The notes below the pieces were generated by a model, which was not told where the DNA came from, searched no databases, and was given only the letters and a program-made list of their open reading frames with translations. A program made the position numbers and the translations under genes. Of a stretch of 14,146 nucleotides of DNA, positions 1 through 6,609 are shown one piece after another; the stretch's first letter is position 1; each line of letters begins with the position of its first letter. The stretch lies in the NCBI GenBank assembly GCA_002449595.1, contig DJXE01000056.1, positions 1-14,146 on the forward strand, in the 5' to 3' direction. This DNA is from Lachnospiraceae bacterium UBA7012. GTDB lineage: Bacteria > Bacillota > Clostridia > Lachnospirales > Lachnospiraceae.

Positions 1-296
1 TGCTGTTCTTCACAGCCTGACCTCGATTGCCTAAGCTCTCGAGGATTTTGATCAGATCGTTTGACCTTCAGCTTACAGATGCACTGCTGTGCTATTCTGC
101 TTCCGAATTTCCTTCGTTCTGAAGATCTCATTAATTATTAAAGAATCTTCAGGGTTGCATTTCTGTTCGGCCGTCGCTGAGTTTTCAAATCTCCCAGCAA
201 CAACCCAACGCTTCTGATTGTCACTATTCGATTTGGAAGGTTCTTCCGACCTTTCGGTCGTCCCTGCCTGGCAGGTGTCCGCTCCAGTGGAGCAAC
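1..296 (-). other. Probable 16S rRNA leader region (rrn operon continuing past the left edge)
   Basis: Transcription from the promoter at 303-331 would start near 296 and run leftwards off the window. The leader is full of stem-loops: 281-293 (GCTCCA/TGGAGC), 263-275 (CCTGC/GCAGG), 247-260 (CGACC/GGTCG with a GAAA loop on the RNA strand), 119-126 with 145-152 (CTGAAGAT/ATCTTCAG), 21-26 with 39-44, and 2-6 with 12-16. It also holds a boxA-like segment. No reading frame here looks like a protein. The conserved start of 16S rRNA is not reached, so the rRNA gene itself is inferred. A different stable-RNA operon is the main alternative. Confidence 0.65.
176..190 (-). promoter_or_regulatory. boxA-like antitermination element of the rRNA leader
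   Basis: The minus strand reads ATTTGAAAACTCAGC. It closely resembles the TTTGAAAACT core found in Firmicutes rRNA leaders, where Nus factors load for antitermination. It lies about 110 bases downstream of the predicted start site, which suits a leader boxA. The assignment rests on remembered similarity and position only. Confidence 0.6.
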
Positions 297-302
297 TCTG
301 AT

Positions 303-331
303 ATCATACAACCATCTGTTTGAGATGTCAA
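303..331 (-). promoter_or_regulatory. Strong sigma-A promoter, rrn P2-like, with A/T-rich UP element
   Basis: On the minus strand there is a perfect TTGACA (326-331), a 17-base spacer and TATGAT (303-308). Directly upstream (332-358) are runs of A and T that resemble an rRNA UP element. A near-consensus promoter followed by a structured non-coding leader is typical of stable-RNA operons. Confidence 0.85.
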
Positions 332-398
332 CAACTTTTTTAAAAAAGTTTTTTGATTGATATTCAGTTTTGCGTCCGCTTTTTCGGCGGTGATTGAG

Positions 399-427
399 AT
401 TATAACAGAGAGGATAGTCGTTTGCAA
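399..427 (-). promoter_or_regulatory. Second upstream sigma-A promoter, rrn P1-like
   Basis: The minus strand carries TTGCAA (422-427), a 17-base spacer and a perfect TATAAT (399-404). It lies 96 bases upstream of the promoter at 303-331. Tandem promoters about 90 bases apart are characteristic of rRNA operons in Bacillus and its relatives, which supports the rRNA-leader reading of this region. Confidence 0.7.
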
Positions 428-559
428 CCGCTAGATTTAGTTCTTTTTCAAGACTTTTCACTATATCTCGACAGCGCCCTTCACCACCCCTCAATCGTCA
501 CAGAATCTGTGATGAAAATAGTATTTATTCTGACACCCAACGCATCGCTGAACAGAAAT
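428..559. repeat. Gene-free spacer with a 15-base palindrome at 498-512
   Basis: I see no gene here. The one structured element is TCACAGAATCTGTGA at 498-512, a perfect 7+1+7 inverted repeat about 70 bases upstream of the rrn P1-like -35 box. It could be a protein-binding site or a short hairpin after the last catabolic gene. It has no T-run on either side, so it is not an obvious terminator. Confidence 0.4.
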
Positions 560-587
560 GAGCAGGATCCCGACCGGTCTCCTGCTC
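560..587 (-). terminator. Probable terminator of the catabolic gene cluster
   Basis: A perfect 8-bp stem, GAGCAGGA/TCCTGCTC (560-567 with 580-587), encloses a GC-rich loop that contains the palindrome GACCGGTC. On the minus strand it is followed by the moderately T-rich ATTTCTGTT. It lies about 30 bases after the stop of the VOC gene and separates the operon from the rRNA promoters. The weak T-run lowers confidence. Confidence 0.55.
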
Positions 588-615
588 ACTGTAAATCGAT
601 TACTGATACTGCTTC

Positions 616-1002
616 TTACAGCTTCTGATTAAACTCGATCTTTTCCTTATTAGGTCCCTCGATCGTGAAATAGCGCACGCCCTTGTCAAAGAAAGGAAGC
701 AGGATCGGCCCGTCTTCGCCTTCCACGATCTTGTAGCCGACTTCCTTTGCGTCAGCCCATGCCTTGTCGACGTCGTCGACGTCGATCGCGATGTGATCCC
801 ACGCGCCCCAAACCTGGTTCGCCTCGTCCTTCTGGAAGGTCTCTATCTCGATCGAGCCGTTGCGGATGAACGCGACCGGGAATTCCTTCGATCTCCACTC
901 GATCTCGAAGCCGAGTCCCTCGTAGAACTTCAGCGTGCCTTCAAAATCCCTTGTCGGCAGCCCCAGATGCTGAATGCCAGTGATCCTGTCCTTGATTGCC
1001 AT
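616..1002 (-). CDS. VOC-superfamily (glyoxalase/bleomycin-resistance fold) protein
   Basis: The protein has 128 residues, the usual size of a single two-module VOC protein. The first beta-alpha-beta module starts at IQHLGLPTRD with His12. The second starts at WDHIAIDV with His70. Acidic residues at 52/54 and Glu123 (IEF near the C-terminus) complete a plausible His/Glu metal site as in glyoxalase I-type enzymes. The start is supported by AGGAGG eight bases upstream. It is the last gene of the minus-strand cluster, 196 bases after the MDR dehydrogenase, and a hairpin follows it. VOC enzymes include glyoxalases, epimerases, isomerases and dioxygenases, and the sequence does not show which this is. 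In a sugar-catabolism cluster an isomerase/epimerase or a detoxifying lyase is a guess. Family confidence is high and function is unknown. Confidence 0.85.
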   Translation of the reverse strand: MAIKDRITGIQHLGLPTRDFEGTLKFYEGLGFEIEWRSKEFPVAFIRNGSIEIETFQKDEANQVWGAWDHIAIDVDDVDKAWADAKEVGYKIVEGEDGPILLPFFDKGVRYFTIEGPNKEKIEFNQKL

Positions 1003-1183
1003 CTCCTGATCCTCCTGATTTCCTATTTTGTTACTGTAAACCCCTGTTTCTGAAAAAGCTGTTTATGTCCGCCTTAGAAGCACATGAACCGAGGCGGTCG
1101 CTTACCAGCTTCCAAATCTATTATAAATATAAGTAGACAGAATCTTCCAGTAAATTTGTAATCTTTCTTGCGAAACTGGTCGC

Positions 1184-1195
1184 GCGGCGCGCCGC
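1184..1195. repeat. 12-base perfect palindrome GCGGCGCGCCGC
   Basis: A GC-only palindrome lies just after the stop codon of the MDR dehydrogenase, in an otherwise AT-rich spacer. It could form a short stem at the transcript end, but no T-run follows directly. A further weak stem (1069-1074 with 1092-1097, CCGCCT/AGGCGG) lies downstream. No clear terminator or promoter is visible in 1003-1198. Confidence 0.3.
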
Positions 1196-1198
1196 AAC

Positions 1199-2236
1199 TC
1201 AGTCGAAGTCGATGACGACCTTCAGTGCTTCCTTAGTCGTGACGAGCTGCAGGACTTCGTCGATCTGCTCCGGCTTCCGGACGTGCGTGTAGAAGTCCTT
1301 CGGGTTGATGACGCCCTTGCGCATCAGCTCGACGTTTTCGGACGTGATGTCATACTGGCCGTAAGGGAAGTTGAGCATCTGGAGCAGCGTGTTGTTCTTC
1401 AGCTTCGTGACGTCGACGACCGCGTCCGTGTTCTTCAGGACGCCCATGGAGCCCACGATGCCGTACGGGCGCAGGCGCTGCGAGCCCTCCATCAGGATGG
1501 ACGTCAGGCCGACAATGTCAATCACTCTGTCGAAAAGCTCATCCCCAAGGATCTCGTCCTTGTCTTCCTTCGCAAAATTGATGGTGCGGTCCACGCCGGA
1601 GAGCGTTTTCGCCAGTTCCAGGCGCTCGTCGACCGAATCGATGCAGGTGATCGACTTCGCGCCGAGGATCCGCATGTATTTCATGGTGCCGAGGCCCATC
1701 GGGCCAGCGCCGTAGACGAGGACGTCCTTTCCTTCCACGGTGAAGTTCTTCGCCGCGGAGAAGCACTCGTTCAGGGAGAGCATGACGCCCGCGTCGATGC
1801 AGTCGAAGTCGTCGGGAATCTGGCGCATGATGTTCTGCGCCCCGTTGCGCTCGGATTCCGGGATGTCGAGCTCGTCCATGACTTCCCAGTCCTGGATCAC
1901 GCCGTAGTCGGACATCTGGCCCCAGGTCGCCCCGTATTTCTCCGTGGTGCGGACGAACGGCGGGTTGATGAAGCGCTGGCCGACGCGGTAGTTCTTTACC
2001 TTGCTGCCGACTTCCACGATCTCGCCGACGCCCTCGTGCCCGAGCAGGATCGGGAACGCGTCGACGTCGATCGCCATCTGGCCCCGGATAATATGGAAGT
2101 CCGTGCCGTTACAGAAGCCGCAGGCCCGCGTCTTGACGAGACACTCGTAGGGCTTGATCTCCGGCTTGATGACGTCGTCCACCATTCTGACGTCATCTTT
2201 CCCAAAAACTGCGATGCTGCGCATGAATTCGCTCAT
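1199..2236 (-). CDS. Zinc-type MDR alcohol/polyol dehydrogenase lacking the structural zinc lobe
   Basis: This is a 345-residue medium-chain dehydrogenase. The N-terminal GroES-like catalytic domain has Cys39/Cys42 in ACGFCNGTD and the GHE motif at 66-68, with GEIVEVGSKV just after it. The Rossmann domain follows, with GAGPMG at 176-181 and Asp200 at the end of the second strand, which favours NAD(H). The four-cysteine structural zinc site usually found near residues 90-110 is absent. The catalytic motif reads C-N-G-T-D where typical members have C-G-[ST]-D, so there is one extra residue after the zinc cysteine. AGGAGA eight bases upstream supports this start over Met5. It follows the sorbitol-dehydrogenase-like gene after a 267-base gap. 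It probably oxidises or reduces a sugar, polyol or sugar acid; the substrate is unknown. Confidence 0.88.
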   Translation of the reverse strand: MSEFMRSIAVFGKDDVRMVDDVIKPEIKPYECLVKTRACGFCNGTDFHIIRGQMAIDVDAFPILLGHEGVGEIVEVGSKVKNYRVGQRFINPPFVRTTEKYGATWGQMSDYGVIQDWEVMDELDIPESERNGAQNIMRQIPDDFDCIDAGVMLSLNECFSAAKNFTVEGKDVLVYGAGPMGLGTMKYMRILGAKSITCIDSVDERLELAKTLSGVDRTINFAKEDKDEILGDELFDRVIDIVGLTSILMEGSQRLRPYGIVGSMGVLKNTDAVVDVTKLKNNTLLQMLNFPYGQYDITSENVELMRKGVINPKDFYTHVRKPEQIDEVLQLVTTKEALKVVIDFD

Positions 2237-2503
2237 TGCCTGCGTCTCCTTTCTTTATTCTCTTATATGAATATTCTGCCTTACATTGCTGCTCCGGGGC
2301 GGCGGGCTATATCGCCGTGCGCCAGCCGCATATCACCACTGCGCGCCGCCCCAGTCATATTCCATTGCAAGTACGGGCACCATGAAAGGCGCCCGCACTT
2401 CGACAATCTATGACCAACCCCGATGCTTCGGGAGATGGTTCCAAGCCGTCCCGGGCTTGTCCCGCCCCGGACTACGCCGGGGCCGCCGCCCGTCAGGCAC
2501 GCG
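2237..2503 (-). other. Intergenic region with several GC-rich stem-loops
   Basis: This 267-base gap separates the two MDR dehydrogenase genes and contains no convincing gene. It holds several inverted repeats: 2465-2470 with 2477-2482 (CCCCGG/CCGGGG), 2442-2447 with 2454-2459 (CAAGCC/GGCTTG), 2419-2423 with 2428-2432 (CCCGA/TCGGG), and a wider 9-bp repeat at 2296-2304 with 2344-2352 (GGGGCGGCG/CGCCGCCCC). None has a T-run on the minus strand, so they look like stability or processing structures rather than standard terminators. I see no convincing promoter. Confidence 0.4.
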
Positions 2504-3559
2504 TTACTCTTCGTTCTCGGGCATCTCCACGACGACCTTGAGCGCGGTCTGCTTCTGCTTGTAAGCGACCTCAAAGGCCTCCTGGATGTCCTCGAACTTC
2601 ATGAAGTTGGTCGCGACCTTCTTCACGTCGATCTTGCCGCCCGCGATCGCGTTGATCGCCATCGGATAGATGTTCCTGTAGCGGAAGGTCGTCATGATGT
2701 CGACTTCCTTGCCGTTGACTTCCATGAAATCGTAAGTGACCGGATCATGGACGTTGCCGACCACGACGATCACGCCGCCCGCCTTGACGATATAAGGCGT
2801 CTGCGCCGTCGTAAACTTGCTGCCCGCGGTCTCATAGACGAGCTCATAGCCCGCGCCGCCGGTCAGCTCCTTCGCTGCCTCGACCGTATCCACCTGAGAA
2901 GCGTTGATGACGTGCTTCGCGCCGAGCTCCTTCGCGACTTCCAGACGGTTGTCGAAGACGTCGACGACCGTGATGTCCGTCACGCCGACCGCCTGCAGGG
3001 AGAGCAGCGTCATCAGGCCGATGCAGCCGCTGCCGAGGATGATCGCGTTCTGGCCGAGGTGCGCGCGGCTGCGGTTCACGGCGTGCAGGCCGACCGCAAG
3101 CGGCTCAACGAGCGCGCCTTCGATCGTCGAGACGTTGTCCGGAAGCTTGAAGCAGAATGACGCCGGATGGGAAATATACCTGCTGAATGCCGCTCTGTGC
3201 CAGGGCGGGCAGGCCATGAAATCGACGTCTCTGCAGAGATTGTAGCGGCCGCTCAGGCAGTACTCGCACTTGCCGCAGGGCACGCCGGGCTCCACCGCGA
3301 CGCGGTCGCCGGGCTTAAGCATCTTGACGTTTCCGCCGACTTCCTTCACGACGCCGGCGCTCTCATGCCCGAGGACGCAGGGCAGATGAGGCTCAAACAT
3401 ATGCCCGAAGCTCGGATCCGTGTAGAACTGCACGTCCGAGCCGCAGATACCGACGTGCTTCACTTCGATCAGGACGTCATCGGGCCCTACGTCGGGCATT
3501 TCGCTGTCACGGATCTCCAGTTTCTCGGTATCGACCAAATATGCTGTCTGGTTCTTCAT
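2504..3559 (-). CDS. Sorbitol (L-iditol) dehydrogenase-like zinc polyol dehydrogenase
   Basis: This 351-residue MDR enzyme has every landmark of the polyol (sorbitol/xylitol) dehydrogenase branch. The catalytic zinc residues are Cys39 (GICGSD), His65-Glu66 (GHE) and Glu152 (LVEPLAVG). The structural zinc cysteines are Cys95, Cys98, Cys101 and Cys109 (PCGKCEYC...NLC). The Rossmann motif is GSGCIG at 176-181, with Asp200 indicating NAD preference. The segment FRYRNIYPMAI near the C-terminus resembles the FRYxNxxPxAI signature of animal sorbitol dehydrogenases. AGGAGG four bases before the ATG supports the start. It would oxidise a polyol to a ketose in the cytoplasm. It lies 201 bases after an esterase gene; a GCGGCAG/CTGCCGC stem (3640-3661) in that gap lacks a T-run. 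The exact polyol is not determined. Confidence 0.9.
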   Translation of the reverse strand: MKNQTAYLVDTEKLEIRDSEMPDVGPDDVLIEVKHVGICGSDVQFYTDPSFGHMFEPHLPCVLGHESAGVVKEVGGNVKMLKPGDRVAVEPGVPCGKCEYCLSGRYNLCRDVDFMACPPWHRAAFSRYISHPASFCFKLPDNVSTIEGALVEPLAVGLHAVNRSRAHLGQNAIILGSGCIGLMTLLSLQAVGVTDITVVDVFDNRLEVAKELGAKHVINASQVDTVEAAKELTGGAGYELVYETAGSKFTTAQTPYIVKAGGVIVVVGNVHDPVTYDFMEVNGKEVDIMTTFRYRNIYPMAINAIAGGKIDVKKVATNFMKFEDIQEAFEVAYKQKQTALKVVVEMPENEE

Positions 3560-3760
3560 TTTTCCTCCTGTGCACTTCCTGTGCGTGAGAAATTCCGTTT
3601 TTCCGCACCGGCCGCGCCGATGCAGGTCCTCACTTTTCCGCGGCAGGTTCGGGGCTGCCGCTTCCCTTTATTAACTCATTTATACCACCGGTGCAGCGCC
3701 TGTTTCACGTATCTGCAAAGTTCCTGCGATACGCCAGCATCACACATCTTCCAGGCCGCC

Positions 3761-4588
3761 TTACGCCTCCACCAGCTCTCCCGCGAGCGGCAGCCAGTCG
3801 AGGATCCTGCGGATCCACGGATCCCAGAAATCCCAGTTGTGGACGCCCGGGCCCTCTTCATACGTGAGATCCACGCCGAGATTTTTCGCGAATTCGCGGA
3901 ATTCGGCATTCTGCGCGTACACGAAGTCCTCGGTACCTACGCACTGGAACAGCTTTGGCAGTTTGACACCGCTTTTCACCGCATTCTCTAATACGATGAA
4001 AAGATCTTCCGTCTGCGGATCATAGTATTCCCAGTTCGGGCCGTACGCTTCCGCGAGGTAGACGTCCGTGGGCACGCCCGACGGCCGCGCCTTCGCGCTG
4101 TTCAGGTTCGGTCCGACGCGCATCCCGCCGGACAGGCTCGCCGCCGCGGCGTACTGGTCCGGATTCCGCAGCGCGATCTTAAAGCTCCCGTAGCCGCCCA
4201 TCGACAGACCTGCGATGAACTTGTCCTCCGGCTTGCCGGAGATGGGGAAGAGCTTCTCCATCGCCTCCGGCAGTTCATGGGCGATATAGTTGTAGTAATT
4301 CCCGCTGTGCGCCATGTTCGCGTAGAAGCTGTTGTCGCCGGACGGCATCACGACCGCGAGGCGCTTCGCCTGCGCGTAGGTCTCGATCCTGGAGAAGCGC
4401 TGCCAGTCCGTGTGGTCCGCGGAGAAGCCGTGCAGCAGGTACAGGACCTGGTATTTCTTACCATTCCCCGGAAGCGGGGTCGCGCCCTCGAAGAACTCGT
4501 CGCCCGAGTCCGGAAGCGGCAGGACCACGTTGACAGACACGCTGCGGTACAGCTCGCGCGAAAAGAATTTGCTCTCTATCAGTGCCAT
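3761..4588 (-). CDS. Alpha/beta-hydrolase esterase (tributyrin-esterase / CE1-like), copy 1
   Basis: This 275-residue serine hydrolase belongs to the putative-esterase family that includes S-formylglutathione hydrolase, tributyrin esterase and acetyl-xylan/feruloyl esterases. The oxyanion-side motif is LLHGFSAD (51-58). The nucleophile Ser129 lies in GLSMGG, the acid is Asp221 in GTEDF, and the base is His250 in GVHNWDFWD. There is no signal peptide or membrane segment, so it should act in the cytoplasm. The start has a good ribosome site (GGAGG five bases upstream) placed in the 15-base gap after the paralogous esterase at 4604-5434, which suggests translational coupling. Its genomic partners suggest removal of acyl groups from an imported carbohydrate. 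Family assignment is firm; the ester substrate is inferred. Confidence 0.9.
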   Translation of the reverse strand: MALIESKFFSRELYRSVSVNVVLPLPDSGDEFFEGATPLPGNGKKYQVLYLLHGFSADHTDWQRFSRIETYAQAKRLAVVMPSGDNSFYANMAHSGNYYNYIAHELPEAMEKLFPISGKPEDKFIAGLSMGGYGSFKIALRNPDQYAAAASLSGGMRVGPNLNSAKARPSGVPTDVYLAEAYGPNWEYYDPQTEDLFIVLENAVKSGVKLPKLFQCVGTEDFVYAQNAEFREFAKNLGVDLTYEEGPGVHNWDFWDPWIRRILDWLPLAGELVEA

Positions 4589-4603
4589 GCTCTCCTCCTT
4601 TCC

Positions 4604-5434
4604 TCAGTCCACGAATCCGTGCGTGAGCGGCATCCACTCGAGGATCTTCTTAATATAAGGATCCCAGAAGTAGAAATCATGGACGCCGGGCCCCTCCTCG
4701 TATGTGATCTCCGCGCCGATCGACTGCGCGTACTCATAAAACTCTTTGTTCGTGGGATAGATGAAGTCCTCCGTCCCGCAGCACATGTAGAGTTTCGGAA
4801 GGTCCACGCCATTATCGAGCGCATTCTTCAGCATGACCTTCACGTCGTCCTTGTTCTCGTCGTAGAACTCAAGGTTCTCACCGAACTGGTTGTAGCGGTA
4901 TTTCTCGGAAGGAATCGTAGGCATCGATGCGCTTTTTATAGTCTCGGCTAGCGGCTTGCGGTTGCCGAAGCCGCCGGAGAGGCTCGCGGCCGCCGCATAC
5001 AGGTCAGGGCGCAGGAGCGCCATCTTCATCGTCCCGAAACCGCCCATCGAAAGTCCTGCGACGAACCGGTTTTCCCTCTTGTTCGACAGCGGGAAGATCG
5101 CCTCCACGAGTTTCGAGAGCTCTTCCGTAAAGAAAGTGAAGTATTTTCCGCCGTACGGAAGATCCGTATAGCTCGAATTGTTCGCGCTCGCCATGACGAC
5201 TGCGATCTTGTTCTCGCACGCGTAGGACTCGATGCGTGAAAACCGCTGCCAGTCAGTGTAGTCCGCGGAAAAGCCGTGCAGCAGGTACAGTGTCTGGAAC
5301 TTCTCTCCCTCATTCGGATAGCGCGCGTCATTTCCGAAGAAATCCGCGCTGGAATCCGGCGTCGGCAGAACGACATTCACGGTGACGCTTGCATAGAGTG
5401 TCTTTGCAAACAGGTTGCAGGTAAACAGCGCCAT
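4604..5434 (-). CDS. Alpha/beta-hydrolase esterase (tributyrin-esterase / CE1-like), copy 2
   Basis: The protein has 276 residues and aligns end to end, almost without gaps, with the neighbouring esterase at 3761-4588. Both share the N-terminal VNVVLP, LLHGFSAD, TDWQRFSRIE, GLSMGG, AAAASLSGG, GTEDF and YEEGPGVH blocks. The triad is Ser129, Asp223 and His252. By eye roughly half the residues are identical, so this is an old tandem duplication. The regions that differ most are around residues 84-100 and 155-185, which in this fold help shape the substrate pocket. There is no signal peptide. AAGGAG five bases before the ATG supports the start. It follows the HSL-type hydrolase after 70 bases that contain a strong hairpin. 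Confidence 0.9.
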   Translation of the reverse strand: MALFTCNLFAKTLYASVTVNVVLPTPDSSADFFGNDARYPNEGEKFQTLYLLHGFSADYTDWQRFSRIESYACENKIAVVMASANNSSYTDLPYGGKYFTFFTEELSKLVEAIFPLSNKRENRFVAGLSMGGFGTMKMALLRPDLYAAAASLSGGFGNRKPLAETIKSASMPTIPSEKYRYNQFGENLEFYDENKDDVKVMLKNALDNGVDLPKLYMCCGTEDFIYPTNKEFYEYAQSIGAEITYEEGPGVHDFYFWDPYIKKILEWMPLTHGFVD

Positions 5435-5453
5435 CTTTTCTCCTTTCCGCCTC

Positions 5454-5485
5454 CTCCGCGGGCACTGTCCCGTGCCCGCGCGGAG
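5454..5485 (-). other. GC-rich intercistronic stem-loop
   Basis: CTCCGCGGGCAC at 5454-5465 pairs with GTGCCCGCGCGGAG at 5472-5485, apart from a two-base bulge, around a six-base loop. It lies between the HSL-type hydrolase stop and the ribosome site of the next esterase. No T-run follows on the minus strand, so it is more likely an mRNA processing or stability element than a terminator. Confidence 0.5.
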
Positions 5486-5504
5486 ACGTTTTACAGCCTG
5501 AAAA

Positions 5505-6485
5505 TTATCCCAGCTTCGGCACCGCCGCGATGATGTCGTCCATCGCCTCGAACGATTTCTGGTACGGGCGGTTGATGAACGCGTGCAGCATGCCTTTATA
5601 AAGGTGGAATTCCACCGGGACGCCGTTGTCCTCCAGCTTCGCCGCGTACATCAGCGCGTGGTCCAGGAGCGGATCGCACTCGGGCGAGATGAAGCAGCAC
5701 GGCGGGATCCCGTCGAAGTCGTTGTTCTCCATCGGGGAAGCGTACGGATTGTATCTTTCCTTCTCCGGATCCGAAAGGTAACCGCTCTGTGCGAGGTCCG
5801 CATAGGGGTCGATGTCAATGAAGTAATTTCCGCCCGCATAGCGGAGCGTGGAGTCCACCGGCGTGTCGAAGTTGAAGCTCGTCCCCGGGAAAAGCAGGAT
5901 CTGCTTGTGGATCTTCGGGCCTTTGCGGTCTCTGGACATGATGCAGACCGCCGTCGCTAAGTTGCCGCCCGCGGAGTCGCCGCAGACCGTGACGCTCTCC
6001 GGGGAGCCGCCGATCTCCTCAGCGTGTTCCACGGCCCACTCGAGTCCCATGTAGCAGTCTTCCAGGCCGCCCGGGAACGGGTACTCCGGCGCGAGCCGGT
6101 AGTCCACCGCCACGACGACAATGTCGCCGTATCTCGTAAAGTACCTGGGGACGTAGTCGTAGAGATCCAGGTTGTTCATGGTCCAGCCGCCGCCGTGATA
6201 GAACAGCATGATCGGATGCGGGCCTTCCGTCATCGGATGGTACACACGGAGCGTGACATCCCATCCGTCGCGACGGACGCGGTAGTCGTCGGTCTCGATC
6301 TTCATGAGCTCGTCGTAGCAGTAGATCCCTTTCATCATCTCCGTCATGTTCGTGAGCGTCTCGAAGTTGCTCTTCACACGGAACGCCTTGCGGCTCATGC
6401 CTTCGGGGGCGCCGAAATCCTTTTCTTTCTTTACGTACTTGTCCGGCTCGCCGTATTCGGGTTCAAAGTATTTCCTGTACTTCAT
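5505..6485 (-). CDS. HSL-family alpha/beta hydrolase (carboxylesterase/lipase, GDSAG type)
   Basis: Starting at 6485 the protein has 326 residues. It carries the hormone-sensitive-lipase family signature HGGGW (97-101) for the oxyanion hole and GDSAGG (159-164) with nucleophile Ser161. Asp261 (SPECDPLLD) and His291 (GMLHAF) complete the triad, and DYRLAPEYPFP is also typical. An ATG seven codons upstream (6506) is less likely, because AAGGAG, nine bases before 6485, would then lie inside the coding sequence. There is no signal peptide, so the enzyme should be cytoplasmic. These enzymes cleave short-chain acyl esters, and some act on acetylated sugars. It follows the permease gene by 124 bases, which hold an imperfect CGGAAC/GTTCCG stem (6556-6588) without a T-run. 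It is probably co-transcribed with the transporter. Confidence 0.9.
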   Translation of the reverse strand: MKYRKYFEPEYGEPDKYVKKEKDFGAPEGMSRKAFRVKSNFETLTNMTEMMKGIYCYDELMKIETDDYRVRRDGWDVTLRVYHPMTEGPHPIMLFYHGGGWTMNNLDLYDYVPRYFTRYGDIVVVAVDYRLAPEYPFPGGLEDCYMGLEWAVEHAEEIGGSPESVTVCGDSAGGNLATAVCIMSRDRKGPKIHKQILLFPGTSFNFDTPVDSTLRYAGGNYFIDIDPYADLAQSGYLSDPEKERYNPYASPMENNDFDGIPPCCFISPECDPLLDHALMYAAKLEDNGVPVEFHLYKGMLHAFINRPYQKSFEAMDDIIAAVPKLG

Positions 6486-6609
6486 GGTTCGGTTCTCCTT
6501 CCTCACATGATTCTGCCAGTCTGTTACGAATTATTATGTCCGTCGGCCGCCTTGTCGGAACAGCCGTCCCTCACGGCCGGCCGTTCCGGCATGTGTGCGG
6601 CCGGAATCG

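Noticed and set aside
241..300. T-box or riboswitch in the leader
   Set aside because: Three small hairpins are present, but there is no T-box consensus, specifier loop or known aptamer core, and no protein gene follows.
138..494. 118-codon minus-strand frame in the rRNA leader region
   Set aside because: It covers both predicted rrn promoters and the structured leader. Spurious proteins are often called next to clostridial rRNA operons.
1283..2413. Long open plus-strand frame opposite the MDR dehydrogenase
   Set aside because: It mirrors a clear MDR gene on the minus strand. Its translation is rich in His, Asp, Arg and Val with no recognisable fold, as expected for the antisense of a GC-rich gene.
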